From NCBI GenBank assembly GCA_949295995.1, contig CASFNK010000033.1, positions 62,001-126,000 of the forward strand: a stretch of 64,000 bases of DNA, in the 5' to 3' direction. Source of the stretch: an uncultured Pseudomonadota bacterium. Lineage in GTDB: Bacteria > Pseudomonadota > Alphaproteobacteria > RF32 > CAG-239. The position numbers and the translations under genes are program-made. The notes under the pieces are model-generated. The model worked only from the letters and a program-made list of their open reading frames with translations. It searched no databases and was not told the DNA's origin. Shown piece after piece: positions 1 to 9,300 of this stretch. Position 1 is the stretch's first letter. Each line of letters opens with the position of its first letter.

Positions 1-906
1 TTGATAAGTAACATTTTTCTTTTCCAACAAAGCCAATTGTTTTGACTGATTATTCAAAACGTCTGTTTTAAAAGGCAATGTATAAAAATAGTAACTTCCC
101 AGTTCTTTAGGCATTTGATTAAGAGCCGTTGTTTTTCCCATCACGGCCATATTGGCATTTTGAGTTTTTGCCGACAACATCACTGCTCGAGGTTGAATAC
201 CGCTGTTGTTATTAACTTGATTAACCTCACCTGCCACAAATTGCAAAGTAGCATTTTTATAATCTGCACCGGATTCGTTATTCAAAGTAATCCATCCCCA
301 AAGATTAAGTTTATCATCACTCAGCATTTCGGCAGTATAATCAACTTTCCAAGAAATTCCTTTGGTCAAATAAGAGAGTGTTAGCGGTTGCACTCCGTCT
401 TTTTGCGTCATAATCTGAGCGGATAAGGTCGGAACCGAAACTAATCCTTCGGGGAGCTTGTCAAAAATCAAGCGCCCCGGAAAATCAATTTCTATTCCGT
501 AATTAAACTGCAAAATTGACCGTCCATAACGGCTATCAATAATTTTCGCCTCATCAAAAATAGTTTTGCCCGTTGCCTCGTCAACAAGCGCAGTTTTCAC
601 AGTTTTACCGATAGAAGCATCAACAATATTAATTGGCGTTTGCAAATTATAGTTATAATTTTGTTCTATAACTTGAATATCCGAACCATGCAAAATAGCC
701 GTTTCGGGCAACATTTTTTCGGCTACATTTTCAAATACCAAAGAATTTTTACCGACAACAAGATTAAATTCCCTCACATCCCTGACTAAACCAAGGTTTC
801 CGTTATAAACACTCAAAGTTACATTGTGAACACCATCTTCCGCCCAAACGGACAAAGGAAGCATACACAAACTCAAAATACCCAATAATGCAAAATATCT
901 CTTCAT
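1..906 (-). CDS. DUF4139-type secreted protein, 3' end cut by window edge
   Basis: The reading frame is open from an ATG at 906 to the first base of the window, giving 302 codons with no stop. The ATG follows AGGAGAGTGCTG, a good ribosome site. Residues 1-22 form a signal peptide ending in VWA, so the protein is exported. The mature part begins with a short beta-rich segment containing VYNGNLGLVRD. It later carries WKVDYTAEM and DYKNATLQFVAGEVNQV, which resemble the beta-sheet domain of the DUF4139 family. Family function is unknown. The gene is divergent from gcrA across a 146-bp gap, and the C-terminal part lies outside the window. Confidence 0.75.
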   Translation of the reverse strand, partial: MKRYFALLGILSLCMLPLSVWAEDGVHNVTLSVYNGNLGLVRDVREFNLVVGKNSLVFENVAEKMLPETAILHGSDIQVIEQNYNYNLQTPINIVDASIGKTVKTALVDEATGKTIFDEAKIIDSRYGRSILQFNYGIEIDFPGRLIFDKLPEGLVSVPTLSAQIMTQKDGVQPLTLSYLTKGISWKVDYTAEMLSDDKLNLWGWITLNNESGADYKNATLQFVAGEVNQVNNNSGIQPRAVMLSAKTQNANMAVMGKTTALNQMPKELGSYYFYTLPFKTDVLNNQSKQLALLEKKNVTYQ

Positions 907-1052
907 CAGCACTCTCCTAATTAATTATCCAATAATATAATCGATAAAAAAACAAAAAAAAAGTGATAAAATGTGAATATTGCTAGACTCGTGGATATTA
1001 ATGACGTATTATCAAAACTAAATTAGTATTTCTCAAGAGAGGAGATAAGGAT

Positions 1053-1640
1053 ATGGCATGGACAGAGCAAATGATTGAAGACCTGAAAAGAATGTGGGAT
1101 GAAGGTCTGTCAACAGGAGAAATAGGCAAACGCCTAGGCGTTACCAAAAACTCGATTATCGGTAAAGTTCACCGTTTACAATTAACCGCCCGCCCCTCTC
1201 CGATAAAGAAGAAAGAAGACGGTGCCTCTTCGACCCCAAAAGCCAAAGAAGCGAAAAGTGCAAAACCTGCCACTTCTGGCAAACAGGCTTCCACTCCTAA
1301 GGTTTCCACCCCAACTGCTCCTAAAGTAACGCCTCAAGAGGTCAAAAAAACTCCGAAAGAAGAATTGGAAATTTCTCAAATTCCCGCAAAAGAAGAAATT
1401 GAAGAAATTACCCCCAAACGGGACCGCATAGAAACAATACGTAATTCTGTTCACGTTGACCATCCCAAAGGCAAGCACAAAACCATGTTAACAGATTTGG
1501 ACAATCACACTTGTCGCTGGCCGATAGGCGATCCCAAAGACGAAAATTTTCATTTTTGCGGCCGTAAAGTAAAGATAGGCCAAACCTATTGCGAAGAACA
1601 TGCCGCCATAGCTTACGTTAAGGCCAACTCAAAAAAATAA
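1053..1640 (+). CDS. gcrA: Cell-cycle regulator GcrA
   Basis: GcrA is an alphaproteobacterial transcription factor that works with sigma-70 RNA polymerase at methylated promoters of cell-cycle and division genes. Residues 1-45 match its helix-turn-helix domain (MAWTEQMIEDLKRMWDEG, then IGKRLGVTKNSIIGKVHRL). Residues 50-125 are a Lys/Pro/Thr-rich linker, longer than in Caulobacter. The C-terminal 45 residues hold a cysteine/histidine cluster with CRWPIGDP, FCGR and YCEEH, typical of the family and probably metal-binding. The start follows GAGAGGAGATAAGGAT. It precedes motAB on the same strand but a separate promoter is visible in between. Confidence 0.93.
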   Translation: MAWTEQMIEDLKRMWDEGLSTGEIGKRLGVTKNSIIGKVHRLQLTARPSPIKKKEDGASSTPKAKEAKSAKPATSGKQASTPKVSTPTAPKVTPQEVKKTPKEELEISQIPAKEEIEEITPKRDRIETIRNSVHVDHPKGKHKTMLTDLDNHTCRWPIGDPKDENFHFCGRKVKIGQTYCEEHAAIAYVKANSKK

Positions 1641-1653
1641 ACTTTGCAAATTA

Positions 1654-1681
1654 TTAACAAATTTATGTTAATTTATATAAA
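1654..1681 (+). promoter_or_regulatory. Candidate sigma-70-like promoter of motAB
   Basis: TTAACA at 1654-1659 and TATAAA at 1676-1681 are separated by 16 bp and lie about 30 bp upstream of the motA start. It matches the general bacterial consensus only. No experimental support can be given, and the region is AT-rich, so chance matches are possible. Confidence 0.4.
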
Positions 1682-1712
1682 GTATTATGAAAATTTATAA
1701 GGAAGTAACAAA

Positions 1713-2525
1713 ATGTCTCTAGGAAGCCTTTTAGCCTTTTTGGCTGGTTTTGCGGTTGTAATCGGCTCAATAATATCTGCAACAGACCACCCAATGGCTT
1801 TTATTGATATTCCGAGTATTATCATTGTTGTCGGCGGAACGTTTGTGGCATCTTTTATTTCTTATGAAGCAAAGACAGCTCTTGGGGGGCTTAAACTCGG
1901 CTTAAGCACATTTAAAAAGCACAAAGATTCGGAAACCTCTCTCAAAGATGAAGTCGGTCGTATTGTTCGTTGGGCCTATATTATCCAAAAAAATGGTCTT
2001 CAAGGTTTAGAAAACGAAATAACCGATGAGTTGCGCGAAAACAATGCCTTTTTAGCTTACGGAGCAGATTTGGTTGTTACAGGCTATACCGGAGCGGAAA
2101 TCAAACAAATTTTGGAACACATGTTAGAATCTCAAGCCGAAAGGACCAAACGCATCAGTGATGTTTTAATGAAATTAGGCGGTGATGCTCCTGCATTCGG
2201 TATGTTAGGAACTTTGATTGGCTTAATCATTATGTTGGGCAGCATGGCCGGCGACCCGTCAGCCATTGGTCCGAGTATGGCAGTTGCTTTGGTAACCACG
2301 TTTTATGGTATTATTCTTGCCCGTATCATTTTCATTCCATTAGCCACCAAAGCTAATTCACGCAACGATGTTACTTTATTAAAAAACACCTTACAAATGG
2401 AAGGATTGGTATTATTGGCAGAACGCAAGAGCCCGCGTTACATTCAAGATAAAATCAACTCCTTTGTTGATAGCAAAGAGCAATTTCTGATTGATAGAGA
2501 TATGAACAACTCCTCCGCTCAATAA
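1713..2525 (+). CDS. motA: Flagellar motor stator protein MotA (PomA-like)
   Basis: This is the stator channel subunit in the inner membrane that converts ion flow into flagellar rotation with MotB. The 270 residues hold four hydrophobic segments: near 5-22, 33-52, 152-172 (FGMLGTLIGLIIMLGSMAG) and 186-205. The cytoplasmic loop between helices 2 and 3 has the conserved LRENNAFLAYGADLVVTGYT region. Length and short loop resemble the PomA/short MotA branch. TATAAGGAAG precedes the ATG. motB follows 15 bp after the stop, so the two form an operon. Whether the ion is H+ or Na+ cannot be decided from sequence alone. Confidence 0.93.
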   Translation: MSLGSLLAFLAGFAVVIGSIISATDHPMAFIDIPSIIIVVGGTFVASFISYEAKTALGGLKLGLSTFKKHKDSETSLKDEVGRIVRWAYIIQKNGLQGLENEITDELRENNAFLAYGADLVVTGYTGAEIKQILEHMLESQAERTKRISDVLMKLGGDAPAFGMLGTLIGLIIMLGSMAGDPSAIGPSMAVALVTTFYGIILARIIFIPLATKANSRNDVTLLKNTLQMEGLVLLAERKSPRYIQDKINSFVDSKEQFLIDRDMNNSSAQ

Positions 2526-2540
2526 TCCAAGGAAAAGGAT

Positions 2541-3200
2541 ATGAAAAAGAAACAAGCCGAAAAAATTGATGAAGATTGGATGTCCACTTACGGGGACATG
2601 GTAACATTATTGCTTTGTTTCTTTGTTATGATGCTGGCAGCCTCCACACCGGACGCCGCCAAATTTGAACAAATCCAAGCAGGATTAAACGAAGGCGTCG
2701 GCAAACAAGAGACCCAACCCCGCCCAATAGAAATGATGATGGTTGAGTTAAGTGATGACCTCCAGTCAATGGACGTTGAAGACAAAGTAGCATTAGGAAC
2801 CGACACTCAAGGCATTGTTCTTGAATTTGAGGGAGACACATTATTTGATTATGGTTCAGCAGTCATTAAAAATGAAATGATACCCGCCCTCAAGCGTATA
2901 GCAGCAACCCTTCAATCCGAAAGATACAATAAATTCATCTTCAGCATTGAAGGACACACCAGCGATGAAAAATTCTCCAACGCACAATATCCGTCTAATT
3001 GGGAATTATCATCAGCACGCGCCGGAGCTGTTGCCAGATTTTTTGAAGAAAGAGGCATTAACCGCGTCAGATTGCGTACCGCGGGTTTATATGATGTATC
3101 CCCGAAATATCCTAACAAAGATCCTTTCGGCGAACCGATACCGCAAAACCGCATCAAAAACCGCCGCGTTGTTATCCACGTTGAACCATCATATAACTAA
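2541..3200 (+). CDS. motB: Flagellar motor stator protein MotB (OmpA domain)
   Basis: MotB pairs with MotA and anchors the stator to peptidoglycan. Residues 11-34 contain the single membrane helix with the conserved ion-binding aspartate in YGDMVTLLLCFFVMMLAA. A linker follows. Residues about 100-215 form the OmpA-like peptidoglycan-binding domain, with FSIEGHTSDE, NWELSSARAGAVARFF and NRRVVIHV in the usual order. The start is preceded by CAAGGAAAAGGAT. The stop lies 3 bp from the end of the convergent histidine phosphatase gene. Confidence 0.94.
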   Translation: MKKKQAEKIDEDWMSTYGDMVTLLLCFFVMMLAASTPDAAKFEQIQAGLNEGVGKQETQPRPIEMMMVELSDDLQSMDVEDKVALGTDTQGIVLEFEGDTLFDYGSAVIKNEMIPALKRIAATLQSERYNKFIFSIEGHTSDEKFSNAQYPSNWELSSARAGAVARFFEERGINRVRLRTAGLYDVSPKYPNKDPFGEPIPQNRIKNRRVVIHVEPSYN

Positions 3201-3203
3201 GTC

Positions 3204-3782
3204 TCAAAAAAGATTTCCTTCCATCTGCCAAGAGGAACCGTCCCACACCAGAAGAAACGCGGCACAATTAGGAATTTTTTCAAAAGAAAAATTAAGTCGA
3301 TTTAACATAGCGGCCATTGTTCCGCCATGAATTGCGATGCCCATACGCTGATAGGGCAAATCTTTCAATTCATCTAACACCGCCCATACACGGTTTAACG
3401 CCACATCTTTTCTTTCCCCATTGGCAAAAGCAATATTCATATATTGGGGCTTATTCCAGTTATTAACGATTTCGGGACAAGATTTTTGCAAATCAGCAAT
3501 CAACTGTCCTTCGGCATCACCATAAAAACACTCTCTTAAATCATCTTTAATCACAACCGGCAAATGAAGCGCATCGCCTAACACTTGCGCCGTGTGCTTG
3601 GCACGAACCAAAGGTGAGGAAAAAATCATTTCCAAATTTTTATCCTTCAGCTTTTCAATCAGCCCTTGCGCTTGTCGAATACCGTTTTCATTTAAATCAT
3701 AATCCATACCGGAACCTTGCCAACGCTTTTGCAAATTCAAATCAGTTTCACCATGTCTAAAAACATAAAACTCTTTTCTCAT
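3204..3782 (-). CDS. Histidine phosphatase family protein (phosphoglycerate mutase-like)
   Basis: The N-terminal motif FRHGETDLN carries the catalytic RHG histidine. The downstream SSPLVRAKHTAQVL arginine motif and AIHGGTMAAML, with the second histidine, complete the active site of the histidine phosphatase superfamily. The substrate cannot be told; relatives include alpha-ribazole phosphatases and cofactor-dependent mutases. I chose the ATG at 3782 because GGGAAATAGAGTG precedes it and the protein then begins MRKEFYVF, as in relatives. An in-frame ATG at 3797 has no ribosome site. A second family member lies at 58060-58644. Confidence 0.85.
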   Translation of the reverse strand: MRKEFYVFRHGETDLNLQKRWQGSGMDYDLNENGIRQAQGLIEKLKDKNLEMIFSSPLVRAKHTAQVLGDALHLPVVIKDDLRECFYGDAEGQLIADLQKSCPEIVNNWNKPQYMNIAFANGERKDVALNRVWAVLDELKDLPYQRMGIAIHGGTMAAMLNRLNFSFEKIPNCAAFLLVWDGSSWQMEGNLF

Positions 3783-3915
3783 CACTCTATTTCCCATTAT
3801 TTAGACTTAAAATTGTTTAGACTTAAATAAGCCACCAAACACAAAAACTCAAGAAAAATTTAGGCCTCATATTCTCAAAAACACTCACACAAACAAGCTT
3901 TGATTCTTCAAAGTA

Positions 3916-4800
3916 TTAAATAACGACCAAACAGATACCCCAAATAATTAGAGTAAAAAAGCTCAACTTTTTAGCAACATTCTTTACTTGAAAATCTTCC
4001 CGAAACTGACTTCCCCCAAATTTATAAAAACACCCACCCAGAAACAAAGCAAAAATACTTTGCGATGAACTTATTGCTTCAACAGTTAACACAGGCAAAT
4101 GAGCCAAAGATAATATCATAATCCAAAATCCCCCCTGACTTAACATTTCATTAAATAGAAATAATTTTACTTTTTTTCTATATCTCGGAAACGTATCTAC
4201 AATATCATCTCTGGTATTTTTAAATAACAAGAAAGAACAACTAATTAAAGAAGCAAATAATGACATCCAAAATAAGACAGTCACAAAATCAATATGTTGT
4301 AAAGAATATTTAGATAAGACCGTAACCAAAGATAACAGAACAGAAACCAACAACATCAAAAAGAAAGCAATATTTAGTTTACACTTCCGTACATCAAAAT
4401 TTAAAATAAAAGTAGATGCGACAATTATGCCAAATCCCACATACTGAGAAAGAGCCAATTTTTCATCAACAATCAAATAAGCCAAAATAGGTAACACAAT
4501 TTTACCCAAAGAAAACAAAGCCACCACAATAGATGTATCAATACGGCGAAGCGATAAATAATAAGGAATTTGATAAAAAACTTCAATAAAGGCAATAACA
4601 AATAAAATTGCCAACACCTCAAATGGTGGTACAACAGGAATTCCGAAAAAGAATAAAAATGGAATAATCAGCATATTGCTGATTGTTGCATAAAAAACCA
4701 ATGAAGAAGTTTTTTTAAATACCGCATTTGAAAAATGAGCATCCACGATACAAGATAATGCATATAAAAGAGGAGTAAAAAAAGCTATCAAAACATACAT
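3916..4800 (-). CDS. EamA/DMT-family membrane transporter
   Basis: The protein is about 70% hydrophobic, with nine to ten predicted membrane helices over 294 residues. The two-fold layout fits drug/metabolite transporters of the EamA type. The segment SLRRIDTSIVVALFSLGKIVLP resembles the conserved fourth-helix region of the first repeat. The second repeat includes LPVLTVEAISSSQSIFALFLG. Substrate is unknown. It stands alone between two other minus-strand genes, with gaps of roughly 80-130 bp, so it is probably transcribed on its own. Confidence 0.8.
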   Translation of the reverse strand: MYVLIAFFTPLLYALSCIVDAHFSNAVFKKTSSLVFYATISNMLIIPFLFFFGIPVVPPFEVLAILFVIAFIEVFYQIPYYLSLRRIDTSIVVALFSLGKIVLPILAYLIVDEKLALSQYVGFGIIVASTFILNFDVRKCKLNIAFFLMLLVSVLLSLVTVLSKYSLQHIDFVTVLFWMSLFASLISCSFLLFKNTRDDIVDTFPRYRKKVKLFLFNEMLSQGGFWIMILSLAHLPVLTVEAISSSQSIFALFLGGCFYKFGGSQFREDFQVKNVAKKLSFFTLIIWGICLVVI

Positions 4801-4882
4801 AAAAGTCTCACAGAAGTCATATTACATTCACCGTATATTTTTCTTAAACATTTATAGTTAAATATTAGTTTATTCCTTACAA

Positions 4883-5422
4883 TTATAATACCACCCCCAA
4901 CGCCTCAAAAAGCATTTTAAATTCATCCCCATGCATCAAGAGCGTTTTATCGCCGGAATGTATCATATTGCGAAATTCATCCAAAGGAACATATTTAACC
5001 GCAGACACTTCCTCCTCTTGGATATGAAGTTGATTAAGAGTAAGCGACCAACGTAACAAATAAACGTCACTAAATTCATTATTAACAAAAGTTTGCGTAT
5101 ATTTGCTGGCTTTTTTTCTGGTACCGATAAGAGACAATTGCTCAGGCAAAACCTCAACCCCAAGCTCTTCCTTAATTTCTCGAAGAGCTCCGGAAACTGA
5201 ATCATCTCCGGCAACTAAATGTCCGGCACTTGAAATATCCCACATATTGGGATGACTATCCTTATTAGGACTTCTTTTTTGCAACAACACTTCACCTTTG
5301 TCATTCACAATCCATATATGTACGGACTTATGCCAATCACCATCACGATGAACCTCTTCTCTGGACTTAATCTTCCCCGTCTTATTTCCCTCTTCATCAA
5401 GCACATCAAAAAACTCAACCAT
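4883..5422 (-). CDS. NUDIX hydrolase
   Basis: Residues 54-76 hold a NUDIX box ending in REIKEELGV. The first glutamate of the classical pattern is replaced by aspartate (GHLVAGD), a conservative change. The N-terminal FFDVLDEEGNKTGK and the WHKSVHIWIVNDKGEVLLQKRS stretch place it near the YfcD/isopentenyl-diphosphate-isomerase-like branch, whose substrates are nucleoside or other diphosphates. The ATG at 5422 follows AGGGGTGAGA at a good distance. A GTG at 5428 would overlap the ribosome site, so it was not chosen. Confidence 0.88.
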   Translation of the reverse strand: MVEFFDVLDEEGNKTGKIKSREEVHRDGDWHKSVHIWIVNDKGEVLLQKRSPNKDSHPNMWDISSAGHLVAGDDSVSGALREIKEELGVEVLPEQLSLIGTRKKASKYTQTFVNNEFSDVYLLRWSLTLNQLHIQEEEVSAVKYVPLDEFRNMIHSGDKTLLMHGDEFKMLFEALGVVL

Positions 5423-5491
5423 TCTCACCCCTATTTTTTATTGAAGTTAATAAACTTTATCAAAAATTTGTAAATCAATCTTTATAAAATT

Positions 5492-5521
5492 AAAAAAAGC
5501 ACCTTCAAGGTGCTTTTTTTC
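5492..5521 (-). terminator. Rho-independent terminator after tRNA-Gly
   Basis: An inverted repeat AGCACCTT/AAGGTGCT is flanked by A and T runs on both sides. It begins five bases beyond the 3' end of the tRNA, so it most likely ends that transcript. It could also work on the opposite strand. Confidence 0.85.
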
Positions 5522-5525
5522 AAAA

Positions 5526-5599
5526 TGGAGCGGGCAACGGGAATCGAACCCGCATTATAAGCTTGGGAAGCTCACGTTCTACCATTGAACTATGCCCGC
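5526..5599 (-). tRNA. tRNA-Gly (anticodon CCC)
   Basis: Read on the minus strand, the 74 nt fold into a full cloverleaf. The acceptor stem GCGGGCA pairs with TGCCCGC, the D stem is GTTC/GAAC, and the anticodon arm TGAGC-TTCCCAA-GCTTA gives CCC. The T arm contains GGTTCGATTCC, and CCA is encoded. It reads glycine codon GGG. A terminator follows directly. Confidence 0.95.
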
Positions 5600-5675
5600 A
5601 ACAGCTCCTTATAAATAAAACATTCTTTGCAACTTCGCAAGTCCTACTTACACAAAAGCCACAAAAAATTTCAAG

Positions 5676-5975
5676 CTACTTCAAACTTGTGCCCACATTC
5701 TGCGTCAACAAAGCGGTTGCATTACGATATGCGGTATTTTGTAAAAAATCATCTCTGATTTTAAGTTTTTCTAAACAAGTTTCTGCCACCTTGCGAACCG
5801 CAGTCTCGTTACCATACATCGCAACGGTTCCGTCTTGCAGAGCCGAATTCACCTCATCACGCAAACAAACATTGAGTTGTCCCAACGGCGTTAACGGAGT
5901 TTTATTTCCCTGCCCCCAAAGAGCACAACCACTCATGAGCACACAAACCACTACGAGAATTTTATTTTTAGACAT
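5676..5975 (-). CDS. Small predicted lipoprotein of unknown function
   Basis: The 99-residue protein starts with a short signal peptide whose lipobox is LMSGC, with the acylated cysteine at residue 17. The mature part is mostly helical, about 80 residues, with two further cysteines (in NVCLRDE and ETCLEK) that could form a disulfide in the periplasm. The sequence shows no named domain. The start is supported by AGTGAGGGC upstream. It is transcribed away from nifJ, across a 340-bp gap. Confidence 0.7.
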   Translation of the reverse strand: MSKNKILVVVCVLMSGCALWGQGNKTPLTPLGQLNVCLRDEVNSALQDGTVAMYGNETAVRKVAETCLEKLKIRDDFLQNTAYRNATALLTQNVGTSLK

Positions 5976-6098
5976 TTTGCCCTCACTTATCTATCTTCCG
6001 TCAAGATAACCTAAAATTTATTAAAAAGCCCTAAATTCGCGGCATAATAAGCACAAAATGATAAATTTTGCAACAAATTTCAACAACGCCACAAATTA

Positions 6099-6116
6099 GG
6101 AGCAAACCATTGCTCC
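6099..6116. other. Perfect hairpin in the lipoprotein-nifJ gap
   Basis: GGAGCAA and TTGCTCC form a 7-bp perfect inverted repeat around the loop ACCA. No T run follows on either strand, so it does not look like a terminator. It could be a protein site or an RNA hairpin in the leader of the minus-strand lipoprotein gene. The rest of 5976-6163 shows nothing recognisable. Confidence 0.35.
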
Positions 6117-6163
6117 GATTCGCATTGAGTCATATTTTATTGGCTTGAAGATGCATTTTTTAA

Positions 6164-6315
6164 TAGATTTTTGAGAAATAACGTGCTATAAAACCGGCCA
6201 TATAGATGGAAAGATTCTATATTCCAGTTAACCAAGCCGGAGGATTAGGCATAAAACTGTCTATTTTGAAGGCTCTTTTTGTGTTTTTTAACACCAACCA
6301 TATAAGGAAATATAT
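6164..6315 (+). promoter_or_regulatory. Candidate nifJ promoter and structured leader
   Basis: TAGATT at 6164-6169 and TATAAA at 6187-6192 are spaced by 17 bp. If transcription begins near 6199, the leader is about 115 nt. CCGGC at 6194-6198 can pair with GCCGG at 6236-6240, enclosing a second hairpin TATAGA/TCTATA (6201-6206 with 6216-6221). A GGAGG lies just after the outer stem but is far from the start codon. The functional ribosome site is AAGGA near 6303. The nested stem suggests leader-based control, but no known riboswitch is recognised. Confidence 0.35.
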
Positions 6316-9300
6316 ATGTCAGATGTAAAGATGAAAATGATGGATGGTAACGAAGCCGCTGCTTCTGTTGCCCACCGCATGAATGAAGTCTGCGTGATTT
6401 ACCCGATTACCCCGTCTTCACCGATGGGCGAATGGGCAGATGCGTGGTCTGCCGCCAAACAGAAAAACCTGTGGGGCGTTGTTCCTGAAGTTCAAGAAAT
6501 GCAATCCGAAGCTGGTGCTGCCGGTGCTTGCCACGGCTCTCTCCAAGCAGGTGCTTTAACCACCACCTTTACGGCTTCACAAGGTTTGCTCTTGATGATT
6601 CCGAACATGTACAAAATTGCCGGTGAACTTTCTCCGTTTGTAATGCACGTTGCCGCACGTTCTTTGGCATATCATGCTTTATCAATTTTCGGTGATCACA
6701 CTGACGTAATGGGTTGCCGTCAAACCGGTTTTGCAATGCTTTGCTCAAACTCCGTACAAGAAGCTCACGATATGGCTGCCATTGCCCAAACTTCTACTTT
6801 ACGCAGCCGCGTACCGTTTATGCACTTCTTTGATGGTTTCCGTACTTCTCACGAAATCAAAAAAATCAAATTGCTCTCTGATGACGATTTACGCGCTATG
6901 TTAGAAGGCGTTGATTATGCATTCAATGCCAAACATGCTCTTCGTCCGGAATCTCCGGTTATCCGCGGTACAGCTCAAAACCCGGATGTATTCTTCCAAG
7001 GACGTGAGGCTTCTAATCCTTACTACAATAAGGTTGAAGGCATTGTTCAAGAAGAAATGGATAAATTTGCCAAAATCAGCGGCCGCCAATACCATGTTGT
7101 TGACTATGTTGGTGCTCCTGATGCCGAACAAGTTATCGTAATTATGGGTTCTGGTGCTGAAACCGTTGAAGAAACCATCAATTACCTCAACGCTCAAGGC
7201 GCAAAATTAGGTGTTATGAAAGTACACCTCTATCGTCCTTTCCCAGAAAAATCTTTCCTCAAAGCTTTGCCGAAATCTGTTAAAGTTGTATCTGTTTTGG
7301 ATAGAACCAAAGAATCAGGCTCAACCGGTGAACCTTTGTACTTAGACGTTGTTGCCACCTTGACCCAAGCATTTGCCAATGGCGAAATTGCTTCTATGCC
7401 GAAAATCTACGGCGGTCGTTATGGCTTGTCTTCAAAAGAATTCACTCCGGGCATGGTTAAAGCTGTTTATGACAATGGCTTTGCTGCTCACCCGATTAAC
7501 GGCTTCTCTGTTGGTATTAATGATGATGTCAACAAGACCTCTTTGCCGTTTGATGATTCTATTGACACCGAACCTAAAGACGTTGTTCGTGCTGTATTCT
7601 ATGGCTTGGGCGCAGACGGTACGGTTGGTGCCAACAAGAACTCCATTAAAATTATTGCTGAAGATGCCGGTAAATACGGACAAGGTTACTTCGTATATGA
7701 CTCTCGTAAATCCGGTTCTATGACCACTTCACACTTACGTTTCTCGGACAACCCGATTAAATCGGCTTACTTGGTAAACAAAGCAGACTTCGTTGCTTGC
7801 CACCAATTCCCGTTCATGCGTAAGGTTGACATTTTGAAGATTGCCAAACCGGGTGCAACCTTCTTGCTAAACGCACCTTACAGTGCTGAAGAAGTATGGG
7901 ATCACCTCCCGATTGAAGTTCAAGAAGAAATCATCAATAAGAAATTGAAATTCTACACCATCAACGCTGTAGAAGTTGCTCGTGCAACCGGAATGGGCCA
8001 ACGCATTAACACCGTAATGCAGACCTGCTTCTTTGCAATTTCTAACATTTTGCCGAAAGATGAAGCAATTGCACAAATCAAAAATGCAATTAAGAAAACT
8101 TACAGCAAAAAAGGTGATGCAATCGTTCAAAAGAACTTCCAAGCTGTTGATGCTTCTTTGGAACACTTGCATGAAGTCAACTATCCTGACCATGTAACTT
8201 CCAACTTCCACCGTTCATTACCTGTTCCGGCTGATGCTCCTGAGTTTGTTAAAAAGCTCACAGGTGAAATCATTGCTGACCGTGGTAATGAGTTGCCTGT
8301 TTCTGCCTTTGGCGAAGTTGTTGACGGTACCTGGCCGACCGGAACCACCAAATTTGAAAAACGTTGCATTGCAACCGAAATTCCGGTTTGGGATCCGGAT
8401 ACTTGTATTCAATGCGGTAAATGCTCACTCGTTTGCCCGCACGGCGTAATTCGTATGAAAGTTGCCTCTGAAGAAGAGCTCAAGAATGCTCCGAAAGGCT
8501 TCAAGTCAGCTGCTTACAAAGGCAAAGAATTCGCCGGAAAACAATTCATTTGGCAAATGTCTCCGGAAGACTGCACCGGCTGCGGTATCTGCGTCAGTGC
8601 TTGCCCGGCTAAGAACAAAGCTGATCCTTCTAAGAAAGCCATCAATATGGATCATATTGAAAACCACTTGGAAGAGCAAGTTGCTTGCTGGAAGTTCTTT
8701 GAAACTCTGCCTTATGTAAAACGTACCGAAGTTACCAAAAACTTGCCGAAGACCACACAGTTAATTCAACCTTTGTTTGAATTCTCTGGTGCTTGCGCCG
8801 GCTGCGGTGAAACCCCGTATGTTAAATTGTTGACCCAATTGTTTGGTGACAGAATGGTTGTTGCCAATGCAACCGGATGTTCTTCAATTTACTCAGGTAA
8901 CTTACCGACCACCCCTTATGCCAAAGACGAAAAAGGACATGGTCCGGCTTGGGCAAACTCTTTGTTTGAAGACAACGCCGAATTTGGTTTGGGTATGAGA
9001 TTTTCTATCGACCAGCAAACTCACTTTGCACAAACCTTGCTTGACGGTTTGAAAGACAAAGTCGGTGCTGAATTGGTTGAAAAAATCACTTCTAACCCAC
9101 AAAAAACTGATGCTGAAATTGATACTCAACGCGACCTAGTCAAAGCCTTGAGAGAAAAATTAGCTTCTATCAACACTGAAGAAGCAAAACACCTCGACAA
9201 ATTGGCTGACTACCTGATTAAGAAATCTGTATGGATTTTAGGTGGCGATGGCTGGGCTTATGATATTGGCTTCGGTGGTCTTGACCATGCAATTGCCTCA

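Noticed and set aside
1182-1478. Phe/Arg-rich minus-strand frame inside gcrA
   Set aside because: It mirrors the Lys/Pro linker codons of gcrA and has no independent support.
1640-1712. CtrA site upstream of motA
   Set aside because: The two TTAA halves near 1654 and 1668 have a 10-bp spacer in place of the 7 bp known for full CtrA sites.
2947-3330. A 127-codon frame across the motB end
   Set aside because: It overlaps the conserved OmpA domain of MotB and the convergent phosphatase gene, with no ribosome site.
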